In this document: in pieces, positions 19,132-27,836 of the stretch
Layout: each line of letters opens with the position of its first letter
How positions within the stretch are numbered: position 1 is the stretch's first letter
Source of the DNA: Tautonia plasticadhaerens
GTDB taxonomy: Bacteria; Planctomycetota; Planctomycetia; Isosphaerales; Isosphaeraceae
Direction of reading: 5' to 3'
Length of the DNA: 64,000 nt
NCBI RefSeq assembly: GCF_007752535.1
Contig: NZ_CP036427.1
Span: forward strand, 1 to 64,000
Notes under the pieces: model-generated
Seen by the model: the letters and a program-made list of their open reading frames with translations, nothing else
Database searches by the model: none
What the model was told of the DNA's origin: nothing
Program-made: the position numbers and the translations under genes

Positions 19132-19726
19132 TCGGCGTCACGACTGCGGCTGGTCGCTCGAGCAGTTCCATGCCCTGCTCGACGGCGACCTGGATCCGAC
19201 TCGGGAATCCGCCCTCCGGCTCCACCTCGACCGGTGCGCGGACTGCCGGGGACGCGCCAATGAGGCCGCCAGGGCCCTCGCGGAGCTCCGCCAGTTGCCC
19301 AGCCTCCCTTGCCCCGACCATGTCCTCGCCTCGATCAAGGAGCGTGCCCGTCGCTCCGCCCTCGACGCCCTCCCGGACGCCCGCCCCGTCGCCATCGGCG
19401 GGTCGATCCGCCCGGTCGGCTGGGGCCTCATGGCCGTCGCGGCCGCGGCGTTGCTCCTCTTCGCCTCGCGGCCCCGCCCCGTCCCGCCGCCGAAGGAGCA
19501 CGACCCGACCGATCACCCGCCGATCGCCTCGACGCGGGAGATCGAGCAGGCCGAACGCCAGGTGATGGTCGCGATCGGACTCCTCCACGCCGCGGGGCGA
19601 CGCGGCGCCACCCGCGCCTCGGAGCATGTCCTCGAGCGAGGCCTGCTCGCCCCCGCGAGCAAGCTCGGCCTGGCCCTCCGCGAGTCGTCCCCCCCCGGGA
19701 CACGCGACGCGACCCGAAGTCCCTGA
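19121..19726 (+). CDS. Zinc-finger anti-sigma factor, membrane bound
   Basis: 201 residues from a GTG at 19121 inside the sigma gene. Residues 9-46 contain the zinc anti-sigma (ZAS/mycofactocin-type) signature: HDCGW, then HLDRCADC with the H-x3-C-x2-C spacing. A single membrane helix, GWGLMAVAAAALLLFASRP, follows near residues 100-116, so the N-terminal domain that binds the sigma factor is cytoplasmic and the C-terminal ~85 residues are outside. The outer part is Arg/Ala-rich with no recognised sensor domain. It most likely holds the adjacent ECF factor at the membrane until a signal triggers release. Confidence 0.85.
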   Translation: MSTDRRHDCGWSLEQFHALLDGDLDPTRESALRLHLDRCADCRGRANEAARALAELRQLPSLPCPDHVLASIKERARRSALDALPDARPVAIGGSIRPVGWGLMAVAAAALLLFASRPRPVPPPKEHDPTDHPPIASTREIEQAERQVMVAIGLLHAAGRRGATRASEHVLERGLLAPASKLGLALRESSPPGTRDATRSP

Positions 19727-19813
19727 CCCCCGAGCACCCCAGCCGCCCGATCCGTCGTCGCGGCTCCTGCAGCGTCCCTCGTCACCCCTCGTCTCCCATT
19801 CGGAGGAATTGCG

Positions 19814-20431
19814 ATGTCCAGAATGCGACCGATCCTCGGCCTCTCGGCCCTCGTGATCGCGCTCGGGCCGGGCGGGCTGGTTGCCGCCCCGCAGGACGCC
19901 GAGCCGCACCCCGGCAGCGTCGACATCGACTGGTCGAAGGCCCTGGGTGTCAAGGAGCCCTCGGTCCAGGTCACCCTCGGTCCGGCCCTGCTCAAGCTGA
20001 TGGCCTCGGCCGGGGAGGAGGCCGATCCCGACGTCGTGGAGCTGGTCGAGGACCTCTCCCACGTCCGCGTCATCGTGCATGAAGACCTCCCGGCCGGGGG
20101 GTCGGACGTCGCCGAGGCGGTCGACGCGCAGATCGAGGTCCTGCTGGACGAGGGCTGGAGCCCGGTCGTCAAGGTCAGGGAAGGGGAGCAGGAGACGGTC
20201 GACATCCTGATGAAGGCCGACGGCGAGACGATCGTCGGGTTCGTGATCTTCGTCGCCGAGCCCGACGAGCTTGTTTTCGTCAACATCGCCGGCACGATGG
20301 ATCCCGAGACCTTCGGCCCGAAGCTCGGCGCGGTCGTCGGCAAGGTCTCCGGCGGCGATCTCGAACTCGACGGCCTGGACGACCTGACCGAGCTGTTGAA
20401 GTCCTCAACCGACGACGGCGACACGCCCTGA
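19814..20431 (+). CDS. DUF4252 family secreted protein
   Basis: 205 residues with a signal peptide (residues 1-24, cleaved near VAAPQD) and GGAGG 7 bases before the ATG. The remainder fits DUF4252: IDWSKALGVKEPSVQVTLGP, LSHVRVIVHEDL, WSPVVKVREGEQETVDILMK and LVFVNIAGTMDPETFGPKLG. DUF4252 genes often sit with ECF sigma/anti-sigma genes in Bacteroidetes and planctomycetes, as here, and may be both target and sensor of the stress response. The biochemical role is unknown. Less than 100 bases separate it from the anti-sigma gene, so it is probably in the same operon. Confidence 0.8.
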   Translation: MSRMRPILGLSALVIALGPGGLVAAPQDAEPHPGSVDIDWSKALGVKEPSVQVTLGPALLKLMASAGEEADPDVVELVEDLSHVRVIVHEDLPAGGSDVAEAVDAQIEVLLDEGWSPVVKVREGEQETVDILMKADGETIVGFVIFVAEPDELVFVNIAGTMDPETFGPKLGAVVGKVSGGDLELDGLDDLTELLKSSTDDGDTP

Positions 20432-20496
20432 GCCGTCGCTCGCCCTCATCAGGGCCTCGCGGGACGACGCCGGTTCCAACCCCACGGAGGTACGCA

Positions 20497-22509
20497 ATGT
20501 CGAGGAACGTCCATCGCACCCCATCGCCCGTCGTCCGGGGGCCCCTCCTCCTGTTTATCGGGGCGATCCTCATCGGATCGCCCCCTGCCTACGGGCAGAA
20601 TGGCGCCCACGGCCTCGCCTATCCGGCGAAGGGGATCGTCGTGGACGGCGACCTGGGCGACTGGCCGGAGGAAGCCCGAACGTACCCGATCGCCCGGGTC
20701 GAGTACGGCGACGAGCCCGACGGCGGGGACGACCTGGACGCTCGATTCCGGCTCGCCTACGACCCCGAGGAAGGTGCCCTGTATGTCGCCGTCGAGGTCC
20801 GGGATGATTCGGTCGTGCCCGACCCGCCCGGGTCGGTCGCCTGGGACGCCCAGGACGGCTGCGAGCTCTACATCGACGCGCCGCATGCCAGCGGCGGCGC
20901 CGCGGTCTCCCAGTATTGCCGGTACGGGGGCCGGGACGAGCTCCACGGGCCGGCCGATGGCCTCGAGCACGAGGTCGACCTCGCCGTGGCCCGGGCGGGG
21001 CCTCGGACCGTGTACGAGTGGCGCATCGCGGGAGACGCCGGGCTGGGGCCCGATCGGGTGATCGGCTTCGACGTCTCGGTGGCGGACAGGGACGAGGACG
21101 GTTCGTTCTCGTGGGCCGCCTGGGGGGCCGGGACGCAGAAGCTCGACACGCCCGGCCGGTGCGGGGAGTTCCTGCTCACCACCCCCGAGACGGGACTCGG
21201 TGAGGTCTCCGGTCGGGTCGAGTGGGAGGAGCCCCGCCCCGTGCCGCTCGTCTCGCGCGTCCGGATCCAGTCGGTCCGATCCGCGCCCCTGTGGAGGACG
21301 GCGATCGTCGATCCCGCGGGATCCTACGAGGTCGAGGGGCTCCCCGTCGGCCCCTATTCGGTCCATCCGGTGGACTCGGCCGAACTTCGCGTCGATCCGG
21401 ACCCCGGCGTCGAGGTCCGTGTGGTGGCCGACCGGCCGGCGACGGCGGACGTCCTCCGGATCGTGCCCGTCCCCTGGCCCGGCCTGATCGGCGCCGAGGG
21501 GGTGCTCCTCGGTCCCGAGCCCGTGAACCCCGAGGCGCTCGAACGGTTGGTACGGGCTTATCTGGACTACTACAAGGTCCCCGGCGTCTCGCTGGCCGTC
21601 ATCAAGGACTCCGAGATCGTCTATCACAATGGGATGGGTGTGAAGGACGCTTCGACCCTGGAGCCCGTGGCCGATGACACGGTGTTCGAGGCCGCCTCGA
21701 TGACGAAGCCGATCCTCGCCTACCTCGTCCTGCGGCTCGCGGACCGAGGGGCCATCGGCCTCGACACGCCGCTCTACACCTACCTCCCCTACGACGACAT
21801 CGCCCACGACGACCGATACAAGCTCATCACGGCCCGGATGGTGCTGACCCACCGGACCGGATTCCCGAACTGGCGGACCGGCGAGCTCGTCCTCAACTTC
21901 GAGCCGGGCACGCAGTACATGTATTCGGGCGAAGGGTTCGTCTACCTCGGGAAGGTCGTCGAGCACCTCACCGGCAAGGGCCTGGTCGACCTGTGCCGGG
22001 AGGAGGTTTTTTCCCCATTGGGGATCGAGAATGCCTCACTCGTCTGGGACGAGGACGTGGCGCGTGTGTCCGCCACGGGCCACAACGGGACTTCACCGTT
22101 GCCGAAGGACACGCCTCGCGAACCCAACATGGCGTACAGCCTGCACATCGACGCGCGGAACTATGCCCGGTTCCTGATCGCACTCGTCGCGGGGGAAGGG
22201 CTCTCGGAGGCCGCCCACGCAGAGCTGCTCCGGGCCCAGACCGAGGTCCCCGAGGAACCGGGCGGGTGGTTCGGCCTGGGCGTCAGGATCGAGGAGACCC
22301 CGTCCGGGACAAGCTACGGCCACGGGGGGAGGAACGTCGGGTTCACGAGCCGATCCTGCTTCTACAAGGACCAGGGCATCGGGTATGTCTTTCTCGTGAA
22401 CAACGACGAAGCCTTGAAAATCGACAATGTCCTGGGCGCGTACTTGATCGCCGGCAAGTCGGGGCTCAAGGGTCCCGAACCCGACGCTCGCGAAGGTCGC
22501 CCAGATTGA
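20497..22509 (+). CDS. Secreted beta-lactamase-family serine hydrolase with N-terminal CBM9-like domain
   Basis: 670 residues; GGAGG upstream and a signal peptide ending near YGQN. Residues about 38-215 resemble the CBM9-like sugar-binding domain (IVVDGDLGDWPEE, RFRLAYDPEEGALYVAVEVR, GCELYIDAPHA, EWRIAGDAGLG). A short beta segment follows. From about residue 350 it is a penicillin-binding-protein/class C beta-lactamase fold: the SxxK nucleophile is S401-M-T-K404, the tyrosine motif is YSG at 476, and YGHGGRNVGFTSRS supplies the third motif. Such enzymes are usually esterases or peptidases, not true beta-lactamases. It directly follows the ECF/DUF4252 module and may be under its control. Confidence 0.82.
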   Translation: MSRNVHRTPSPVVRGPLLLFIGAILIGSPPAYGQNGAHGLAYPAKGIVVDGDLGDWPEEARTYPIARVEYGDEPDGGDDLDARFRLAYDPEEGALYVAVEVRDDSVVPDPPGSVAWDAQDGCELYIDAPHASGGAAVSQYCRYGGRDELHGPADGLEHEVDLAVARAGPRTVYEWRIAGDAGLGPDRVIGFDVSVADRDEDGSFSWAAWGAGTQKLDTPGRCGEFLLTTPETGLGEVSGRVEWEEPRPVPLVSRVRIQSVRSAPLWRTAIVDPAGSYEVEGLPVGPYSVHPVDSAELRVDPDPGVEVRVVADRPATADVLRIVPVPWPGLIGAEGVLLGPEPVNPEALERLVRAYLDYYKVPGVSLAVIKDSEIVYHNGMGVKDASTLEPVADDTVFEAASMTKPILAYLVLRLADRGAIGLDTPLYTYLPYDDIAHDDRYKLITARMVLTHRTGFPNWRTGELVLNFEPGTQYMYSGEGFVYLGKVVEHLTGKGLVDLCREEVFSPLGIENASLVWDEDVARVSATGHNGTSPLPKDTPREPNMAYSLHIDARNYARFLIALVAGEGLSEAAHAELLRAQTEVPEEPGGWFGLGVRIEETPSGTSYGHGGRNVGFTSRSCFYKDQGIGYVFLVNNDEALKIDNVLGAYLIAGKSGLKGPEPDAREGRPD

Positions 22510-22779
22510 CCCGGAGCCACGCGACGCCTCGGTCGGCCGCCGGCGTGTCGAGTCGCGTTGAGTCGTGCCGGACGGGCAGCGTCCCTGGGTCGCAGGACGG
22601 CCCGGGCGTGGGGATGCGACACGATGTCATCACCCCCGGAGGAACCCGGCCCACGACCACGCCATCTCACGACCTGGAATTATTAGAAATGAGTGGACCC
22701 TCACGACGCGAATTGTTCGGGGTCATCGGCTGCTCGGCGGCCCCCCTTCGCCTCGACCACTTCGAGCAGTTTCGCTGCC

Positions 22780-23673
22780 TCAGCCCCTCAGCACGTGCTC
22801 GTCCATCCACCGCACGTAGCCGGCCGCGTAGGCATCGAGGTTCTCCACGCTCCCGCCACCCCGGACCGGCGAGCACATCTCGTAATTGGCCACCCCCTCG
22901 AACCCACCGTCCCGCAGCCCTCGGAAGAACGCCGGGTAGTCGATGAACCCCTCCCCGAAGGGCACCGCCCGCACCCACTCGGGGCCCGACGCCTCGTAGT
23001 TGACCAGCTCCGGACGGTAGCGATACCGCGGCAGCCGGATGTAATCGGCGTTGGTCGTCAGCACCGCGTGCGGCGCCGCCCTCCGCGCCGCCTCGTACAA
23101 ATCCTCGCCCCGCAGCGCCGGCGACCAGGCGTCGAAGCCCAGCTTGCAGTTGGGCCGCCCGACGTCGTGCAGCAGCTCCAGCAGCGCGTCGGTGTGCACC
23201 CCCAGGTCGTGGTGGTTCTGCACGGCGATCGTGACGCCGTGGGGGGCGGCGCGGTCGCAGATCTCCTGGAGCGCCCCCACGACGCGCGGCCACAGCTCCT
23301 GGGCCCCCGTCCCGGCGACCTCGTAGGCGGTGAACAGCCGGACGACGCCGGCCCCCAGCCCCTCGGCCAGCCGCGCCAGCGCCTCGGCGTAGGCGATCTG
23401 CATCTCCAGGGCGGGCACCTCCGCGGCGCCGACGCCGGCCAGGTCGGTGTAACCGCCCAGGGCCGCGCAACGGATGCGGTGCCGGTCCAGGGCCTCCCGC
23501 AGCTCGGCGACCCGCGCCGGCGTGGCGTCCAGGGGGGAGAGGTGGGGACGCTTGCCCATGAGCATCACCGCGTCGTAGCCCAGTCGCGCCGCCCGGGCGA
23601 TGAACTCCGGCAGGTCCAGGCGGTGCTGGCCCCAGAGGCCGGCATAGCTGACCGAGAAGAGGCAGAGCTGCAT
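22780..23673 (-). CDS. Sugar phosphate isomerase/epimerase (xylose isomerase-like TIM barrel)
   Basis: 297 residues beginning MQLCLFSVSYAGLWGQHRLD. The AP-endonuclease-2/xylose isomerase-like fold is visible: FIARAARLGYDAVMLMGKRP, LGAGVVRLFTAYEV, VTIAVQNHHDLGVHTDALLE (strand and metal-binding region), and LGFDAWSPALRGEDLYEAARR with a final FEGVANYEMCSPVRGGG. Such proteins isomerise or epimerise sugars using a divalent metal, and related family members act on inositol derivatives. No signal peptide, so it is cytoplasmic. It stands alone on the minus strand, 236 bases from the esterase gene, which may share its transcript. Confidence 0.85.
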   Translation of the reverse strand: MQLCLFSVSYAGLWGQHRLDLPEFIARAARLGYDAVMLMGKRPHLSPLDATPARVAELREALDRHRIRCAALGGYTDLAGVGAAEVPALEMQIAYAEALARLAEGLGAGVVRLFTAYEVAGTGAQELWPRVVGALQEICDRAAPHGVTIAVQNHHDLGVHTDALLELLHDVGRPNCKLGFDAWSPALRGEDLYEAARRAAPHAVLTTNADYIRLPRYRYRPELVNYEASGPEWVRAVPFGEGFIDYPAFFRGLRDGGFEGVANYEMCSPVRGGGSVENLDAYAAGYVRWMDEHVLRG

Positions 23674-23909
23674 GGAGGGGCTCCGCGGGGCGGCGGGGCG
23701 GGCGACGGCCGGCGTGGGCCCGGGCCGCCGGACCGGGTGGCGCCGCCTTCGACCCGGACGCCCACCATTCGATCCGCCCGACCGGGGCCCGTCCAGGGGC
23801 TACCCCGCATGCGAGCCCGCGGCGCGCCCGGGATGCCGTCGGGCCGCGGCGCACCGGCGGGAAAACTCCCATCGACCCGACCGGCTGAGGCCGACCCGGG
23901 GCCGACGCC

Positions 23910-25061
23910 TCAGTCGCCGAAGAGCAGGGGGGCCAGCTCGTGCAGGCTCCGACGCCACGTCTGCCACTCGTGCGCCGTCCCGGCCGACTCATAGACCACG
24001 TGCTCGATCCCCTGCCGTTCCAGCCCCTCGCACATCGTCCGAACCCCGGCGACGAACCGCTCCTCCCCCGTCCCCGCTCCCAGCCACAGCAGCCGCATCT
24101 GCGTGTTGAACGCCCCCGGCTCCCCGAACGCCCCGCCATAGGCCGTCTCCACGTCGAACCCCTCCACCGGCGGCGGGCTCATCGCCCCGATCCAGGCGAA
24201 CTCCTCCCGGTGGCCCAGCCCGATCGTCAACGCCTGCCGCGCCCCCATCGACAGCCCAGCCAGCGCACGGTGCTCCCGCTCGGCCCCCGTCCGGTAGGTC
24301 GCGTCGACCAGCGGGATCAGCTCCCCCAGCAGCACCGCCTCGAACCCGACCGGATCGGGGCGGGTGGAGGCCGGCCGGTCGCCTCCCCTGGCCGCCTCGG
24401 CATAGCCGCGCTCCATGACCAGCAGCATCGGCTCCGCCCGGCCCTCGGCCAGCAGGTTGTCCAGGATGAAGTTCGCCCGCCCCTGGGCCGTCCACGCCCG
24501 CTCGTCCTCGCCCGCCCCGTGCTGGAGGTAGAGCACCGGGTAGCGGCGATCCGGCTCGTCGTCATAGCCCGGCGGGGTGTAGACGAGGGCCCGCCGGACG
24601 GTCCCGGTGACCTCGGAGTGATACCACAGGGCGCGCACCTCGCCGTGCGGGACGTCTCGGGCGTCGTAGAAGTCGACCCCCGGCTCGGGGACTTCGACCC
24701 CGCTGGTCGGCCGCCCCCAGCCGAAGTACGTCTCGCTGCCCGGGTCGTTGACCGCCACGCCGTCGACCACCAGCCAGTAGTAGTGGAACCCAGGCACCGC
24801 CGGCGGCGTGGTGACGGCCCAGGTGCCCTCGGCGTCGCGTCGCATGTCGAAGGGGCCGGGGCCCAGGCCGTTGTCCGCGCCGCCGGGCTGCACGCGGACG
24901 CTCGTCGCCTCGGGGGCCCGCAACCGGAAGCTGACCCGGCCGTCGGTGTGGACGCGGGGGTAAGCGGCACCCGGGACGTTGGACGAAGCGGGGATCGAGT
25001 CGTCGGCTTGCGCCCCCGCGGGGGCGTGGGCCAGCAGCGCGAGCAAGAGCAGGGGCCCCAT
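23910..25061 (-). CDS. Secreted esterase (esterase D/feruloyl-esterase-like) with N-terminal E-set domain
   Basis: 383 residues starting at 25061, preceded by GGAGGC; the open frame continues 111 codons upstream without a signal. Residues 1-18 are a signal peptide. Residues about 30-125 resemble the CBM48/E-set domain (VSFRLRAPEATSVRVQPGG, GFHYYWLVVDGVAVNDPGS). The catalytic alpha/beta hydrolase follows: RRALVYTPPGYDDEPDRRYP, VLYLQHGAGEDERAWT, and the nucleophile elbow GLSMGARQ, with the final AHEWQTWRRSL giving the histidine. This layout is typical of carbohydrate esterase family 1 relatives that remove acyl or feruloyl groups from plant polysaccharide. Confidence 0.87.
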   Translation of the reverse strand: MGPLLLLALLAHAPAGAQADDSIPASSNVPGAAYPRVHTDGRVSFRLRAPEATSVRVQPGGADNGLGPGPFDMRRDAEGTWAVTTPPAVPGFHYYWLVVDGVAVNDPGSETYFGWGRPTSGVEVPEPGVDFYDARDVPHGEVRALWYHSEVTGTVRRALVYTPPGYDDEPDRRYPVLYLQHGAGEDERAWTAQGRANFILDNLLAEGRAEPMLLVMERGYAEAARGGDRPASTRPDPVGFEAVLLGELIPLVDATYRTGAEREHRALAGLSMGARQALTIGLGHREEFAWIGAMSPPPVEGFDVETAYGGAFGEPGAFNTQMRLLWLGAGTGEERFVAGVRTMCEGLERQGIEHVVYESAGTAHEWQTWRRSLHELAPLLFGD

Positions 25062-25378
25062 GATGCCGCCTCCGGGTGCCTGGACGAGGTGGGTGAGGCG
25101 ACGGCGACCGGTCGCCGCCTCGGCGTCGAGCATAGACCGGGGTGCCGGGGGGCTCAACCTCCGGCCTGCCCGGGGGTGGGCCGCGGACGGATCGCGTCGG
25201 AGGTCAACGCGGCCGAGGCGGCCGCATGGGTCTGGACAAATGTGCCTTCCACGGGCAAGCTGCGAGATGGATCGCCGTCGCCAGGCGGCCGGAGCCATCG
25301 CCGGGAGCCGCTCGATCGCTCGCTGCCGGAGAACCAGCCCGACCCCCGGCCGCCGCGCGCCGCCGACGGAGCCATCGC
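25062..25378. other. Divergent intergenic region
   Basis: 317 bases between the esterase gene (minus) and the Uma2 gene (plus). It must hold promoters in both directions. No operator or structured element was recognised, and the Uma2-side frame continues upstream without a credible earlier start. Confidence 0.35.
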
Positions 25379-26062
25379 ATGAGCACGACGACATCCCGGA
25401 CGCCCGAAGTCCGGCCGCCGCGGCGCGACGGCCCCGGCGAGCGCCGCATCCTCCTGACCGGCATCGGCCCCGAGCTGTACGAGGCGATCGCCGCGTCCCG
25501 CGGAGACGACCCGACCCCCCGGCTGGCCTGGCTCGATGGAGACCTGGAGCTGATGAGCCCCTCCCCCGAGCACGACGACCTGGCCGAGCTGCTCTCGGAC
25601 TTGGTCAAGATGGTCGCCGACGCGCTGGGGCTGGACTGCCGCCCCCTGCGGACGACGACCTGGCGTCGGCTGGGGCTGGGCCGGAGCAAGGAAGCCGACG
25701 CCTGCTTCTTCTTCACCGGCCCGGCGGCCACGCTCGGCCGCGGGCAGCTCGACCTGAAGGCCTTGCCGCCGCCGGACCTGGCGATCGAGGTCGAGATCAG
25801 CCCGCCGGAGGTCGACGTCGAGCAGCTTTACGCCGGCCTGGGCGTCCCCGAGCTGTGGCGGCATGACGGCGAGCGGCTCCGAATCCTGCACCTCGGGCCC
25901 GACGGCCGCTACGCGGCGCACGACCGATCCCGGCACATCCCCCGGCTGCGGGTCGACGACGCGATGGCCCAGCTCGCGAAGGCCGACACGCTTCCCTCCC
26001 GGGCCTGGCGGTCCGAGGTCGGGCGCTGGGCCCGAGAAGAGCTGGCCGATCGCCCCGACTGA
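25379..26062 (+). CDS. Uma2-family (DUF820) PD-(D/E)xK nuclease-like protein
   Basis: 227 residues from the ATG at 25379; the open frame extends 79 codons upstream. The fold pattern fits Uma2/DUF820: RLAWLDGDLELMSPSPEHDD, then a helix (LAELLSDLVKMVADALGLDC), SKEADACFFFTGP with the family's acidic residue, and PPDLAIEVEISPPE carrying the E-x-E type catalytic strand. The family is predicted to be a restriction-like nuclease and is strongly expanded in cyanobacteria and planctomycetes, but the natural substrate is unknown. It has no obvious partner gene here. Confidence 0.82.
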   Translation: MSTTTSRTPEVRPPRRDGPGERRILLTGIGPELYEAIAASRGDDPTPRLAWLDGDLELMSPSPEHDDLAELLSDLVKMVADALGLDCRPLRTTTWRRLGLGRSKEADACFFFTGPAATLGRGQLDLKALPPPDLAIEVEISPPEVDVEQLYAGLGVPELWRHDGERLRILHLGPDGRYAAHDRSRHIPRLRVDDAMAQLAKADTLPSRAWRSEVGRWAREELADRPD

Positions 26063-26430
26063 GCCCATCCGGGCCGATGCCGCGTCGGTCCGGCTCGGAG
26101 ATTTTCCGGCCGGGACGTCCCCGATCATGGCGGGGCAGGGGGCTCGGCGTGGTGGACCGACCTCCGGCGGGCGGGTCCGTATCGGGCTCCGCCCCGGCCC
26201 GGTGGCCTGAAACCAAGGATCCTGGACGCATGAACGGAGGCCCCAGTTCCCGCCCCCAGAGCCCCACCCCCTTCGCTGTGGTTGCCGGGAACCGCTTCGG
26301 GCTGGGCGTCGCCTGCGTCGGGTGACCTGCCGCGCCCCCGGCGGGTCGACCAGCCTGAGGATCTCCGCACGCCCCATCCGTGGATTGGTCGCGTGAGGTG
26401 GGCGGCCTCCGGTCATCCGGCGACCTCGCC
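26063..26430. other. Intergenic region between Uma2 and the second DUF1501 operon
   Basis: 368 bases between genes on opposite strands that converge here. No gene, RNA or clear terminator hairpin with a T-run was seen. Confidence 0.35.
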
Positions 26431-27810
26431 TCAGGCGATCACGTCGCGGACCACCTCGCCGTGGACGTCGGTGAGCCGGAAGTCGCGGCCCGAGTAGCGG
26501 TAGGTCAGGCGGGTATGGTCGAGGCCCATCAGGTGGAGGACCGTGGCGTGGAGGTCGTGGACGTGGACCGGGTCCTCGGCCGGGGTGGCGCCGTACTCGT
26601 CGGAGACGCCGTGGCTGGAGCCGCCCTTGACGCCGCCGCCGACGAGGAAGCAGGTGAAGCAGCGGCTGTGGTGGCCCCGGCCGCGCGGCGTGAGGTCCTG
26701 CCAGGGGGTGCGGCCGAACTCGGAGCAGCCGACGATCAGCGTCTCGTCGAGCAGCCCGCGACGCTTCAGGTCGGCCACGAGGCCGGCGATCGGCCGGTCG
26801 ACGTTGCGCGAGAGGGCCCGGTGGTCCTCGATGTCGTTGTGGCTGTCCCAGTTGGTATTCGAGCCGACGTCGAACAGCTCGACGACCCGGACGCCCCGCT
26901 CGACCAGGCGTCGGGCGACCAGGCACTGGGCGCCGAACGAGGTCGGGTCGCCGGCGCTCGCGCCGTAGAGGTCGAGGGTCGCCGTCGACTCGCGGGAGAT
27001 GTCGAAGGCCTCGGGCGCCTCGCGCATCAGGCCGTAGGCGGTGTCGAACGTGGTCATCCGCGAGGCCAGCACGGTGTCGCCGTCGCGGCTCGTGAGGTGG
27101 GCCTCGTTCAGGTCGCGGAGCATCAGGCCCTCGAGCTCCTGCCGGCTGACCGAGGCCACCGGGCTCCTGACGTCGGGCATCGGGTCGGGGCCGGGGATGA
27201 TCCGCACGCCCTTGTGATAGCCGGGCAGGAAGTTCGCGTCCCAGCACTGGTAGGCGTTGTACGGCTCCTTGGCCGCGAGCACGACGAACGACGGCAGGTT
27301 GGTGTTCCGCGTCCCGAGGCCGTAGCTGACCCACGAGCCGATGCTCGGCATCGGGATCGTGACCGAGCCGGTATGCACGCCCAGCGTAGCGGCCGAGTGG
27401 CCGGCCGAGTCGCCGTGGACGGTGTGCAGGAAGCAGAACTCGTCGACGACCCCGCCGACGTGCTCGAACAGCTCGCTGACCATCTTGCCGCACTCGCCCC
27501 GCGGGCGGAACGCGTACGGCGAGGCCAGCACCCTGCGCCTCTGGCTGCCCTCGCCGACCTCCCGGTCGTGGTCGGCCTGGAGTTTCGGCTTGTAGTCGAA
27601 GGTGTCGAGGTGCGAGAGGCCGCCGGTCATGAAGAACATGATCAGGTGCTTCGCCCTGGCCGGGAAGTGGCCCGGCCTCGGGGCGAGCGGGTGGGCCGAG
27701 TTGGCCGCGGCGGCGATCGAGAGCCGGCGATGGAGGCCCAGCCCTCCGGCCGTGGCGAAGGCCGAGGCCCGGCGGAGCAGGGCCCGGCGGTTCAGTATTT
27801 CCGCGGCCAT
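26431..27810 (-). CDS. DUF1501 family protein, Tat-type leader
   Basis: 459 residues starting at 27810 (MAAEILNRRALLRRASAFAT), with a twin-arginine-like NRRALLRR in the leader. DUF1501 features follow: LIMFFMTGGLSHLDTFDYKP, YGLGTRNTNLPSFVVL, GSNTNWDSHNDIEDH, VGCSEFGRTPWQD, and the terminal VHDLHATVLHLMGLDHTRLT block. The same frame is open far upstream, but that part overlaps the cytochrome gene in a different frame and is not coding. It lies 26 bases after its cytochrome partner, the same pairing as at 7.6-12.3 kb with the order conserved. Confidence 0.92.
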   Translation of the reverse strand: MAAEILNRRALLRRASAFATAGGLGLHRRLSIAAAANSAHPLAPRPGHFPARAKHLIMFFMTGGLSHLDTFDYKPKLQADHDREVGEGSQRRRVLASPYAFRPRGECGKMVSELFEHVGGVVDEFCFLHTVHGDSAGHSAATLGVHTGSVTIPMPSIGSWVSYGLGTRNTNLPSFVVLAAKEPYNAYQCWDANFLPGYHKGVRIIPGPDPMPDVRSPVASVSRQELEGLMLRDLNEAHLTSRDGDTVLASRMTTFDTAYGLMREAPEAFDISRESTATLDLYGASAGDPTSFGAQCLVARRLVERGVRVVELFDVGSNTNWDSHNDIEDHRALSRNVDRPIAGLVADLKRRGLLDETLIVGCSEFGRTPWQDLTPRGRGHHSRCFTCFLVGGGVKGGSSHGVSDEYGATPAEDPVHVHDLHATVLHLMGLDHTRLTYRYSGRDFRLTDVHGEVVRDVIA

Positions 27811-27836
27811 GGGGAAAGCCCTCCTTCGGTCGAGCT

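Noticed and set aside
20497-22509. Antibiotic resistance beta-lactamase
   Set aside because: The SxxK/YSG fold occurs in many esterases and peptidases, the protein has an added sugar-binding-like domain, and it lacks the class C YxN motif.
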